Below are positions 18,449 to 27,881 of a stretch of 38,962 bases of DNA, one piece after another. The notes under the pieces were generated by a model that was not told the origin of the DNA, searched no databases, and saw only the letters and a list, made by a program, of their open reading frames with translations. Source of the stretch: Lyophyllum atratum (Eukaryota > Basidiomycota > Agaricomycetes > Agaricales > Lyophyllaceae); assembly GCA_014905825.1 (NCBI GenBank), contig JACGCN010000117.1, forward strand, positions 1 through 38,962, in the 5' to 3' direction. A program made the translations under genes and the position numbers. Numbering within the stretch: position 1 is the stretch's first letter; each line of letters opens with the position of its first letter.

Positions 18449-20067
18449 CTAGTTGCCGTTGATACGTCTGACATACGGATCTTTGTATCCATTGGTTTTT
18501 ATCGTCTCTGGCCTGACGAACCCTGCCTGTTTCTTTTCCTCTGCCATCTCCCTGACCATGGTGAGGAAGTCGTCAACTGCGGCGTCTGTTGTCTGTATAT
18601 GAACCACAAGACGGGAGCCACCCAAGAAAATAGGTTCAGGGAGGGCAAGGGCGTTCTTTGCAATCTCGTCGACATCGAGGCCGATGGGAGAAGGGTCGTA
18701 GAACACCTGTGAGCGAATCAGGAAGCGGTTCATACGGCGCAGATCGTATACGAACCATGCATGTCTCGGCTTTGCTTGTGATTTCCGCACCCATACTCTC
18801 CAAGCCAGCTTCGAGCTTCTTCGTCAGGATATGTACCCTCTCCAGCTGAGGGAAGTTGTGTGACAGGGCATAGGCTGCCGAAGCAGCTAGTACACCGGTT
18901 TGACGCATACCACCACCGAAGAGTTTCCTAAACCATCTAGCCTTCTTGATGAAGTCTTTAGGTCCGACCAAGCAAGATCCGACCGGTGCACCTACATGAC
19001 GTGTGCTGACATGTGAGTCGAGGCAACACACCTTCTTATGGGAGACAAACCTAGGCCTTTACTGAAGCAAAGGCTGACGGTGTCGAAAGGATCACACAGC
19101 TCCCGGATCGATGTCTGCGTCTCAACAGCAACATGCCAAATGCGGGCGCCGTCGAGATGCATCTTAATGCCATGCGAACGCGCGTAAGTTGAAATGGCAA
19201 TGATATCTTCCTGTGGGAGGATGGTGCCATTGAGGGTGTTTTCGAGGGCGATGACTTCCGTCGGTGCGCTGGGTGGGCGGGGAGTCAAGATGAGAGGGGG
19301 TGGGGGACAAGGAAGCTGATTTACAAGTGAATATCAGAGCCGATGATGACATTTGGCTCCACGTCCGAGAGTGTGAGATGGTGTCCTAGAATTGGGTTGG
19401 TGATGATTCTCATGCCTTAAATATGGCTCATACCATTTGCGGGGATGACTGGCGTCACTGCAGCACCGGAGTGGAACGCGGTACCTCCAGCTTCGTATCT
19501 GCGATAGAGAGTCAGGAACAAGGCCAACATTGGCCTCACACTTTGTACGTGCCTGTGAATGTGTGCACGGTGATCACACAGAACAGTGTACGGTGGTTGC
19601 TTGAGATGGGTCCTCAAGGCGATCTGATTCGAAGCAGTGCCGGAGGGCATGAATAGGGCGGCTTCTTTGCCAGTCAGCTGAGCCATATGGGTTTCTAATG
19701 CACTGGCAGATGTGAGTCAGTGAGATAAATGTGTCAGACAAGCAGCTGGGGACAAACATGGTCGAAGCGTCATGGTATACGTCGTCGCCAATAGTGGCAA
19801 GGGTCGCGTACGCGTACATCTCAGGTGTAGGAACTAGATATTAGGGAGTTGGGCACATTATCATGCAATGATAAGGCTGTCGAACCTGTGACAGTGTCCG
19901 CTAGATAAAATACACTGAGTGCACGAATTTCGAGACGATAAGAAAAAATTACAGATAAAGGTACGAGCGATCTCCTTGACCTTGTTCGCGTTCTCGAGGA
20001 CATGGTTCGCGGAGAGGATGTCGAATTTTACTTGTTCTGCAATTCTAGCGCGAACTTCTGTCGACAT
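18449..20067 (-). CDS. GLY1: L-threonine aldolase (PLP-dependent)
   Basis: This enzyme cleaves threonine to glycine and acetaldehyde with pyridoxal phosphate. Nine exons: 19953-20067, 19886-19900 (15 nt), 19758-19833, 19553-19702, 19434-19498, 19325-19385, 19051-19268, 18756-18991 and 18449-18706. All phases agree, giving 397 aa. The 15-nt exon encodes the family motif SDTVT, followed by PTPEMYAYATLATIGDDVYH. Other landmarks are GKEAALFMPSGTASNQIALR, VLCDHRAHIH, YEAGGTAFHSGAAVTPV, ALENTLNGTILPQEDI, HLDGARIWH, the PLP-lysine region SLCFSKGLGAPVGSCLVG, and RKLFGGGMRQTGVLAA. Intron 4 (19499-19552) appears to start with GC: AG/GCACGT. The next GT would break the frame between HIH and RYEAGG. The gene converges on MPH1 (186 bases between stops) and shares a 269-bp upstream region with the zinc-finger gene. 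Confidence 0.93.
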
Positions 20068-20336
20068 GGTGCGTTTTGGTAAGAGAGAAAGTGAGAAGTA
20101 AAGACGTGGTTTAAAAGAACGGATCATACGGGATGGACCATGTTGGTGCTTACTGTAGTTTTCTTTCCTACACGATTCCGATGAACAACCAATGAGCCGA
20201 GGAAAATGTTTTCGGTCCGGCAGGTCGATCGATGCCGTTGCCATTTTCGGACTTCATCACCTATATTAGGAAAATCCAAATTTGTCACTTCTCTTCCTCA
20301 TACCATTACCTCGATACCCTCTGTGCCTGCTTCGTC

Positions 20337-20725
20337 ATGGGAAACGTACGTCCTTTCACCCCGCACCGTTGTCTTCTCGCTAACAACATCCACAGGGTGC
20401 TAAAGCCGCACAAAAGCGTGAGCGCAATGTTGACAAGGCAGGGAAGGGATCGAAAAGTCAGGCGAAAGTCAACGAGGCCGCCAAGTCAATCGTCTGCAGT
20501 GACTGCAAGCAGCCATTCGTGAGTAGTTAGCATCCCTCTGGGTGTTCATAGCTCGCTGATCATATGTCTTCTTCCAGTTGATCACCACCCGCGCTCCTGC
20601 GTACGTTCTCGATGTCTCTTCGCCTTGTTCACGCTCACCTGAAGCCTTCCTCCAGCCTCATCGATCATGCAGACAAAAAGCACAGCAAGACCATAGAGCA
20701 ATGCTTCCCCGGTTTTGCGAAGTAG
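20337..20725 (+). CDS. Small C2H2 zinc-finger protein (ZNF706/At2g23090-like, 4F5-type N terminus)
   Basis: Exons are 20337-20345 (9 nt, coding only MGN), 20396-20518, 20578-20600 and 20656-20725, giving 74 aa. The N terminus is Lys/Ala/Gln-rich, MGNGAKAAQKRERN, as in the 4F5/SERF-like family. A single zinc-finger follows: IVCSDCKQPF (Cys pair), then LIDHADKKHSKT (His pair), ending IEQCFPGFAK. Eukaryotic relatives such as ZNF706 are small nucleic-acid or chaperone-like proteins with poorly known roles. The 9-nt first exon and 23-nt third exon make this gene easy to miss. Confidence 0.88.
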
Positions 20726-20860
20726 TAGGTTACGACCACCGGTGGTTTGACCGACCTGTATACGCGCCGTCAGCCAGACTTTGTTTATAGATGCATGCTT
20801 GTCGAGCTTTCTGAATATTATTATAATTATGCTGAAACGTCCGTTTCCATGAAGATAGTA

Positions 20861-21259
20861 TTATAACGACCCGAAAGATCCAGCACCTGCATTGGATGCC
20901 CCTCTATTCTGCAACTTTTCGCCCACTTTCTTCTGCACTTCGTTGAATTTGGCGACACAGCGGTCAATGCAGACGCTTTCGCCCTTGTTGAGGTCGGGTT
21001 CGGCGTAGCGGGCGCTGATGCATTTGTTGTGGCATGACCTGTTAGATCCAACGGTTGAGTAAATGGTCAGTTTGGCTGAGAACATGACTGACGAAACCAT
21101 GCGGTTGAAAAAATCTGTGACGGTGTCCAACCTGGGGGAGGTAAGCAACGAGTAAGGAAAACATGTGAAGAGAGCGTACTCGGTGACCGCCATCTCTATC
21201 CTCTCCATATTGACTCCTCCAGAGGAAGCATTCCCGGGACCTCTTCCTAGAAATGACAT
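20861..21259 (-). CDS. TIM10: Mitochondrial intermembrane-space chaperone Tim10
   Basis: This small Tim protein forms a hexamer with Tim9 that escorts hydrophobic precursors across the intermembrane space. Exons are 21180-21259, 21093-21131 (39 nt) and 20861-21038, giving 98 aa with introns of 48 and 54 nt. The protein opens [10 protein letters not shown] and contains [20 protein letters not shown] and then [20 protein letters not shown]. These provide the twin Cx3C motifs, CHNKC and CIDRC, that form the two disulfides. The LNK-GES-C-DRCVAK block separates Tim10 from Tim9. Its start lies 136 bp from the UTP4 start on the other strand. Confidence 0.93.
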   Translation of the reverse strand: MSFLGRGPGNASSGGVNMERIEMAVTEYALFTCFPYSLLTSPRLDTVTDFFNRMVSSVMFSAKLTIYSTVGSNRSCHNKCISARYAEPDLNKGESVCIDRCVAKFNEVQKKVGEKLQNRGASNAGAGSFGSL

Positions 21260-21395
21260 GGTTTTGTTGGAGGAGGTAACGAGGTTGACCGTCACTTGCC
21301 AATGCCAAAGAATTTGAAGCAGGTCACGTTACCCCGATCGCATCAAAAAAAGTTTTGGGAAGTTGGCGCAGGAATCAGTATAGCAGTCGTGCAGG
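21260..21395. promoter_or_regulatory. Shared divergent promoter, TIM10 / UTP4
   Basis: The two start codons are separated by 136 bases, so the genes share a compact promoter. No TATA box is evident. Confidence 0.5.
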
Positions 21396-24307
21396 ATGGG
21401 CGAATCCACTACGTTTGCAGTCCATCGCTGTCGCTTTGTCGACTTTACGCCGTCTGCTATTACTGCCCTTGCCTTCCCACCTTTACCTCTCCCTCCTATC
21501 TCACCCAAGGGCAAAAAAGCAACATCCGGAAACCAGCCTTCGCGCTTTGGCACTCTCGCTGTCGGACATGCCAATGGAAACATCGATCTATGTGAATGGG
21601 CTGGCGAAGAACGCGAATATCAGTCGTCTCAGGCTTGGGTGATACGAAAAGTGCGTAAATACACCGTCACATCTAGATTGTGAGGCTCATAAGTGGCGTA
21701 GACACTCCCAGGTCCCTATCCCTCGAAAGTAGATTCCATCACCTTTGTGATCCGCCATCCAGACGACTTTGATGCAGACGATGTTCCATCATGTTCTGAC
21801 CTTCGGCTCTTCAGCTCTGGAGGAGGCAGTGAGCTGCTGGAATGGGATATGGATCGTGCCTGTGTCCGAGTATGTCAAACACAACCCATCTTAGAATTGT
21901 ATATTTCTGATGCAGAGTAGAGAACTATTAGCTCTCAGGGTGGCGCGATATGGTGCATGGCAGCCAACCCAGCCTCAACTCTACTTGCGCTGGGCTGCGA
22001 GGATGGCACCGTTCGGCTTCTGTCCCTTGCTAACGACACTCTGACGCATCACCGTCGTTTTGACAGAGTAAAATGCCGAGTTCTAAGCGTTGCTTGGGGA
22101 CCTCCCATACCACAGTATCCCCATAAACGGGATTCCGGCGCTGCAGACGATACCGATAGCGACGACGAGGAGGATACCTGGAATGATTCATGGCTAGTGA
22201 CGGGTGGTTCCGACAGCAGCATCAGGAAATGGGATGTCTCGACCGGTCGGGTCATTGATCGAATGGGGACGGACAAAGTGAGAGGGGAGCGCACTTTGGT
22301 GTGGACAGTTGGCGTGCTTGGGTTGGTTTCATCCATAATACATGAATTATCGCCGCTGAGTCATTTCTTCTCTGCAGTGATGGAACCATAGTATCCGGAG
22401 ATTCACTGGGAATGGTCAAATTTTGGGATTCTCGTACTTGTACTCAACTACAAAGTTTCCAAGGACACGGTGCGGATGTTCTCTGCTTAACTGTAGGCCC
22501 CGTACGTGTTTTCTGTACGTTTTGCTTGCACATTCTGACGAGTTAACTACAGGATGGGAACACAGTCTTTACGTCTGGCGTGGACCAAAAAACATCATTA
22601 TTCTCTCTGGTTAAGACTGGTAATCCCGACCTGGCATCGAATCCTCTCGTGGGGTCCTCAAATCGATGGATCCACTCATGTTCACGGAGGATGCACTCGC
22701 ACGACGTACGCGCCCTGGCTACCTGGCCTCCGTACACTACTCTTCCTGCCTCGCATAGACGACATTTTCCCATGAACATTGCGCCCATACTTGCATCTGG
22801 AGGTCTTGACATGTCTGTAGTCGTGACACCTGCCGCTCTTCCCTCTTCCACACTTGTGAAAACCATCAACCCCTTATCTACGAGCGCTCATTGCATTTTC
22901 GAAGACTCCTACCACCGACGGTTGGCGTACAGTTCGGGGCCGTCGGGTACCTCTGCCATACAGGTCGCGCGAAGGGCACGGCTAGTGTCTTGTATGCGGG
23001 ATGCCGGCGTGAGTGTGTGGCGGATCAAGGCTAGGCCATCTGGAGATGAGGAGGACCTCTCTGAGGTTGAGGCGCCAAGACTGGAATCTCAACCCGCAGC
23101 ATGGGAGAAGGTCCTAGACATGGACTTGAACGTCACCACGAATTTGCTGGCTAGTAGCATCTCTGATGATGGACGATGGCTCGTGGTCTCCGATTTGTAC
23201 GAAACTAAACTGTTTTCCCTCACCACCGATGTAAGCCGTCCTCAACGAAGAGTTTATATTGGCCTGGCTAACATGGCATTAGGTCAAGGACCGACTTAAT
23301 ATCCGACGGATACGAGATTTCTCTTCTATTCTGCAGTCCCATATACCTGGTTCGACCACTTCTTCGACGGGTGGTCAGGCCTTCCGCTTCACACCAGACT
23401 CTTCGAAGTTGGTGATGTCCACCGCAATCTCGTCGTACATTCTCGTAATCGACCTCATGGGTGAGAAACCACGCGTTCTGCGCAGGTTCGACCATCACCG
23501 CTCCAAAGATTCCATCGTGCGGGATCGCGTTGTGAAGGGGCTCAAGACAGATGATGATGTGCAGATGGGAGATGCAACATCCGAGGAAGAGGAGGACAGC
23601 TCTGCTCCTGCTGTTACCAGCGTACTCCGGATATCTATCAGTCCCGATGGGCAATGGCTAGCAACTTCTGACGATCGTGCTCGGACGCACATCTTCAACC
23701 TGGATTCAATACAGGTTATTCATCATTCGTTGCCATCTGGGGAATATTGCTGATGTTCTCCTCTTTCTAGCACCATAGCGTCCTGCCGTCGTTCTCCAAA
23801 CCTGTACAAGTCCTCACCTTTGACCCGAAGCGTCCAGACATTCTCATAATGGCGTTCCCCGACAATTCACTCCAAGTCTACAACGTCGAGTCTCGCCAGT
23901 TCCCCGCGTGGGGAAAGGAGCTCTGCAACAGTCTCCCCAAGCGCTTTACGAATGCACACGACCCGGTCCTGGGTGTGACGTTCGACCCCGCCGAAGCCTC
24001 ACTTGGGGTGCGTGCTACGCCACGATACGCGCTTTTCTGGGGTTCAACGTGGATATGCAAACTGTCCCTGAACGACTCTACTCCCGGCGGACTGAACAAA
24101 AAACGACGGAGAGAGAGCGTGAAGCTTTCCGCGCCGTCATCCACCGACGACACGCGCGGGGAATGTAAAATGATAACGCATTATCGGCCGATCCTGCATG
24201 TGGACTTCCTGGCAGGCGGGGAGCTGATCGTCGTGGAACGTCCCTTGGTTGATGTTCTTTCCGACCTGCCACCTGCTTACTTCAAGCATAAATATGGTAC
24301 ATCATGA
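21396..24307 (+). CDS. UTP4: U3 snoRNP protein UTP4 (cirhin)
   Basis: This WD40-repeat component of the t-UTP/UtpA complex is needed for 18S pre-rRNA processing in the nucleolus. Exons are 21396-21650, 21702-21869, 21921-22321, 22378-22501, 22553-23230, 23283-23714 and 23771-24307, giving 864 aa with no frame break. The N terminus reads VHRCRFVDFTPSAITALAF, followed by the first repeat FGTLAVGHANGNIDLCEW. Repeat cores seen in order include LALGCEDGTVRLL, WLVTGGSDSSIRKWDVSTGR, VSGDSLGMVKFWDSRT, GADVLCLTVGPDGNTVFTSG and VLRISISPDGQWLATSDDRA. A basic stretch KKRRRE occurs near the C terminus, followed by YRPILHVDFLAGGELIVVER, a conserved UTP4 end. Slightly longer than yeast Utp4 (776 aa). Confidence 0.94.
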
Positions 24308-24402
24308 TTATCTACATTGTGCACTGGATTTCCTTGCTCTATTTACGTTGATGTTTTATCTGTAGGCAATGTTTTGGGAGGGTGAAGATACCAATCATAG
24401 AA

Positions 24403-24432
24403 GTAAAAATGGCTAATGTAAAAATGGCTAAT
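24403..24432. repeat. 15-bp tandem duplication
   Basis: GTAAAAATGGCTAAT occurs twice in exact tandem in the 3' flank of UTP4. No function is implied. Confidence 0.85.
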
Positions 24433-24517
24433 GCTACAAATGGTGTTTGAAGAGTATTAAATAGTAGTGTGAGCTTTGATAGCTCTCTAACTTATTCCTG
24501 TAAAGTCCACATCTCGC

Positions 24518-25461
24518 TTATGTAGGGGAGTTTCGTCGCGGTGCGCCTTCTTTATCCATTCTTTCGTCCTCTCTGGACGGAATCGTCAATCCCTGTATAT
24601 TTAGAGTAGTAGAAGAAGAGTGCCTACCTTGCATTAAGAAGGGAGAGATACAGCGTCCAGAAGACGCCGCAAGTGGATTGGAATGGCACACGATAAGGAA
24701 GGGGCATGTACCGGAAATTGATAAGCTTCGAATATGTAAGCTCGGTGCATGGCTAGATCATACGAAGGCTGCGAGCATACCTGTGCAATAGGCCATACCT
24801 TCCAGTTTGTCAACAAGGCCGGCATATAAAGGTCAGCAAACTTCTCTTTTATTTGCCGTGGGTTTCTCTTCTCCATGATGCCCATTGCCCCTAAAAAGAC
24901 TCCGAGCTAAAGCTTCGCCGTCAGCGAACACGCTGCAAGTTTTTCAAAGATGCGACATACACCGATCGGTGCCCTACAGAGGAAAGGTTGGAGAGGGGTA
25001 CAAACTGAATACGACCGAGGACTCACAGGATCAACTGGTCGCATGCGACCCTCTTCGACAGAGCCTTTATGCTCACCTTATCAGAGCCAGGAGTTGTGCG
25101 GAGGGGGAACCAGCGTTCGAGATGACTGTTCCAACGGCCAAGAAATGGGCCTAGGGGTCATCATTAGTATAATATCTTGTATATCTTATTCTTTACTCAC
25201 TAATGGTGAAACCGAAGACGAAGAAACGCAGAGTTCGAGTGAGGTCATAAGGACGATAAGCGTCCTTCTGACCAAGCTGGAATGATAAGGTCAGAAGGGC
25301 CCATAATAATTTTCTTTTCGAAAGGCGCGTACTGTTCTTTCAGTGACCTGCGCCACAAAATCGCCGAGAGAGTTAAGACAGCCTCCTGTGAGGGCTAACG
25401 TGATGTTAGGATGTGTGTCGAAAGAGTGCTGATAAGCACGAGCAAGGGTGACGGTCGCCAT
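24518..25461 (-). CDS. Mpv17/PMP22-family membrane protein (Sym1-like)
   Basis: This is a four-helix integral membrane protein of the Mpv17/PMP22 family, found in mitochondrial inner or peroxisomal membranes; fungal Sym1 acts in mitochondria. Seven exons: 25333-25461, 25201-25276, 25027-25150, 24961-24973 (13 nt), 24781-24906, 24628-24725 and 24518-24572, giving 206 aa. Conserved blocks are LARAYQHSFDTHPNITLALT, GCLNSLGDFVAQVTE, YDLTRTLRFFVFGF, FLGRWNSHLERWFPLR, GIMEKRNPRQIKEKFADLYM, and the family signature NWKVWPIAQLINFRYMPLPY. The 13-nt exon encodes most of LAPIG, a conserved helix turn. The last exon gives a charged tail, REDERMDKEG. An earlier stop, four bases into the last intron, would be used if that intron were retained. 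Confidence 0.9.
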
Positions 25462-25830
25462 TAAGTTGTGGATGAAGATGTGTGGCGGCGAGAATATGAC
25501 TTTAAGTAGTGGGCGCAATGGAGACGACGTGGTCCATGGTGTCAGTGGAGATGGAGTACTGACGAAATTCGAATCTTTCCCGAGCCCCACCCTCTAATTT
25601 ACTAATAGTAATTACAATACTGTACGATCACATGACCAGCGCGACGCGCTTAGAACCAAACTCGTCACTATATCCCGATTTGGTCAGCCACCCCGCCCAG
25701 TATAAAACGGTCGCGTTTGCCTCTTCTCGCGGATAGCCTCGTTCTTTCTCTTACCACCACTACTATCGTTCATCAAGGACACATCCTATTTAACTACTTT
25801 ACATAACTCCACATTACTATATCCTACAAA
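25462..25830 (+). promoter_or_regulatory. Upstream region of the secreted His-rich protein gene, with TATA box
   Basis: A clear TATAAAA lies at 25701-25707, about 124 bases before the start codon, followed by a pyrimidine-rich leader. This is one of the few classical TATA boxes in the window and suggests a regulated or highly expressed gene. The left end also serves the divergent Mpv17-family gene. Confidence 0.6.
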
Positions 25831-26580
25831 ATGCCATCCACCTCTTTAATCCTTACCTTGACGCTCATTGCCCTTCACACCACACTCACCGCCGCCGTGC
25901 CTGTCCACAATTCCGACAACCACAATTCCGACAACGCATACACCGAGGGAGGAGGCCATGCTTCTGGTGGCGATGTCGACAGCGACCCCCTTCACGGCCC
26001 GCTACGCGGTCTTCTTGGCGGTGGTCTCGTCGATGTCCTTTCCCGTAAGTCAAAATCACTGATTTATGGGCCCGCCGTATTGATAGGTCATCTATAGACA
26101 ACGCCGGCGATGGAGGTGACGCTGATTCAGGCAACGCATTGGGTGGTATTCCAGGACTGAACCCGAAATGGATGGGCTGGGCTCATGGTGGCGGGGACAA
26201 TAATGGGAATGCCTACACGGGGCCGGGCGGGAAGGCTCCTGGTGGTTCTGTAAAAGGTGCGAAAGGCATCATCAGCATACTTTCGGGTACGTCAATCCCT
26301 CTGCTATGTTGATCTCCATTGACAGATCGCGCATATAGGCAACGCTGGTGACGGAGGTGATGCTGAGAGTGGTTCCGCCTTCGGTGGCGGCGGCGGCTTT
26401 GGAGACGACAGCGACGAAGGCCGCGAGCATCGCAACGACGACGACGGTCATGAGCACCACGACGATGGCGATGGTCATGAGCACCACGAAGACGACCACG
26501 GCCAGAGCCACGGAGACCACCACAGCCACCACGATCATGGAGACCACCACTCACATCGTGACGAAGACTGCGATTGCTAG
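25831..26580 (+). CDS. Secreted Gly/Asp/His-rich protein, possible metal binder
   Basis: I know no named family for it. Exons are 25831-26044, 26098-26286 and 26339-26580, giving 214 aa with introns of 53 and 52 nt in phase. A clear signal peptide, MPSTSLILTLTLIALHTTLT, ends near AAV. The mature protein is Asn/Asp/Gly-rich. Exons 2 and 3 both begin with nearly the same unit, NAGDGGDADSGNA and NAGDGGDAESGSA, each placed directly after an intron in the same phase. This suggests exon duplication. The last 55 residues are dominated by His and Asp, for example GHEHHDDGDGHEHHEDDHG and HHSHHDHGDHHSHR, and the protein ends DEDCDC. Such a tail resembles zinc, copper or nickel binding sequences. There is one Trp-containing block, NPKWMGWAHGGG. 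A metal-binding cell-wall or secreted role is an inference from composition. Confidence 0.78.
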
Positions 26581-26783
26581 ATGCACCTTGGGATGGAAGC
26601 AGGGCGAGCTGGATAGAATGGAGAGGATCAAAATGTATCACCACAGCACACAGTATCTCACCACATGTACAACACCGCACGTTCGGGGCAGCCTGGGTAT
26701 GTATTCACTAGCCAACCAATTGTATCAGTATGTAGACGGAACAGGCTGCACATTTCTAAAGAACGAGGAAAGCTGGTTGAGGG

Positions 26784-27716
26784 TCACAACAGTCGCAGCT
26801 TCCCCGTCACCTCGTTGATCAAAGCGTCCGGCGCCGGGCCAATGCCCAAGACTGTCCTGGTGCCCTCTTCCACCTGTGTCAAGCCCCTGTGACGACGATC
26901 AGGACGAATCCTACCACAGCGCAACATAGACCTACATGTCCGTGATCGAACGCGCGCATAGGTTTAGGCTCTTCGCAATGGCTTCCAACTCCAAGATTTG
27001 ATCTTCTGATGTCGCCTTGAGAGCAATTTTGGCTTGACTGCAGAGAACACGCTTTAGAAGAGACAACCCGTCGGTCGGATTACATACCCAGTATTTTCCC
27101 AGTGTTGGACGAGCTGATAACAATGGTAAGCAGCATGATTGAATGGAAAACAGGCCTTATACTTTGGGATTGGTTTTTACGAGAGCCTTGTAGCAAGCCA
27201 GTGTCGCGTGCCTCATCGGCAGGGTTGATCGCTGGAGAGGATATGATGGTCACAGAGTACTCACCCACATCTTCAGTGGACGGTTCAGCATCGAAGTCTC
27301 GGATGTGCCAGGAAGAATTTACTGTGCTGCTATTTTTCCTGTGGTCATTTTCAAATCCGTCCTCACGACAAGCACCTTTACAGAGGAGCGAAACAAATAA
27401 TTATTACGACCTAACAAGTAAAATAGCGGACGAAAGCGTACAAGTTTGCACTGTTCCATGAAACCAGCCCGAATAGCAGAAAGATCTCCATCTGCAATAT
27501 CCTCCGCCTCATCTTCATTATCTTCAACGGGTGTTTCTGTGGTGGGCGCGTCGTTTGACTGTATCGAGCGCTGGGAGCCTACATGGAAGCCGAGGCCCAG
27601 CGAGGTGACGGACAGGACTACAGCCAATGCAACTACAGGGCATAATTTAACGCACAGGGGGGAGGCAACGTATCCGAGAGCTTACTTGGTGCAATCCAGT
27701 GATTTGAGGGTAGCAT
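26784..27716 (-). CDS. PTH2: Peptidyl-tRNA hydrolase 2 (PTH2 family), with a 6-nt microexon
   Basis: This enzyme releases tRNA from stalled peptidyl-tRNA; in fungi and animals it is tied to mitochondria through an N-terminal hydrophobic segment. Eight exons: 27686-27716, 27442-27632, 27323-27375, 27265-27270 (6 nt), 27163-27211, 27088-27113, 26936-27037 and 26784-26886, giving 186 aa. The N-terminal segment PIALAVVLSVTSLGLGF is hydrophobic. The catalytic domain has CKLVLVVRTDLKMTTGKIAA, then QCGHATLACYKALVKTNPK, LVQHWENTGQAKIALKA, SLNLCARSITD and TRTVLGIGPAPDALINEVTG, ending KLRLL. The 6-nt exon ATGTGG supplies Q-C-G of the conserved AAQCxHA motif. Where relatives read DAGRTQ this protein reads DMGLTQ, at a splice junction that should be checked. 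Confidence 0.9.
27265..27270 (-). other. 6-nt microexon (ATGTGG) in PTH2
   Basis: ATGTGG lies between an acceptor CTGAAG (branch GCTGAAC) and a GTGAGT donor on the minus strand. It joins GCA CA and G CAC GCG as CAA TGT GGG CAC, reading A-Q-C-G-H-A. Skipping it keeps frame but deletes the conserved Cys and the residue after it. Confidence 0.72.
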
Positions 27717-27881
27717 GAAGATAGATTCGGCAAACTCCGCCAAACAACTATTTTCCCTTAGCCTTCATCTCGATCGTTCAGTAAACTGAGCTTGACGGCG
27801 AGTGGGGACCCTTTTTATTCAAACGCTAGGCAGGCCTCCATACACATCTATCCATCTGGTTACCCCTAATCCCTTCCAAAA
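27717..27881. promoter_or_regulatory. Shared divergent promoter, PTH2 / HAS1
   Basis: The start codons are 165 bases apart on opposite strands, so the promoter is shared or overlapping. Confidence 0.45.

Noticed and set aside
26213..26680. 155-codon open frame on the minus strand, and a Val/Ile-rich one at 26272-26550
   Set aside because: Both are antisense to the Asp/His-rich exon; GAC/GAT/CAC/CAT codons read backwards give Val, Met and Ile, so the membrane-like look is an artefact.
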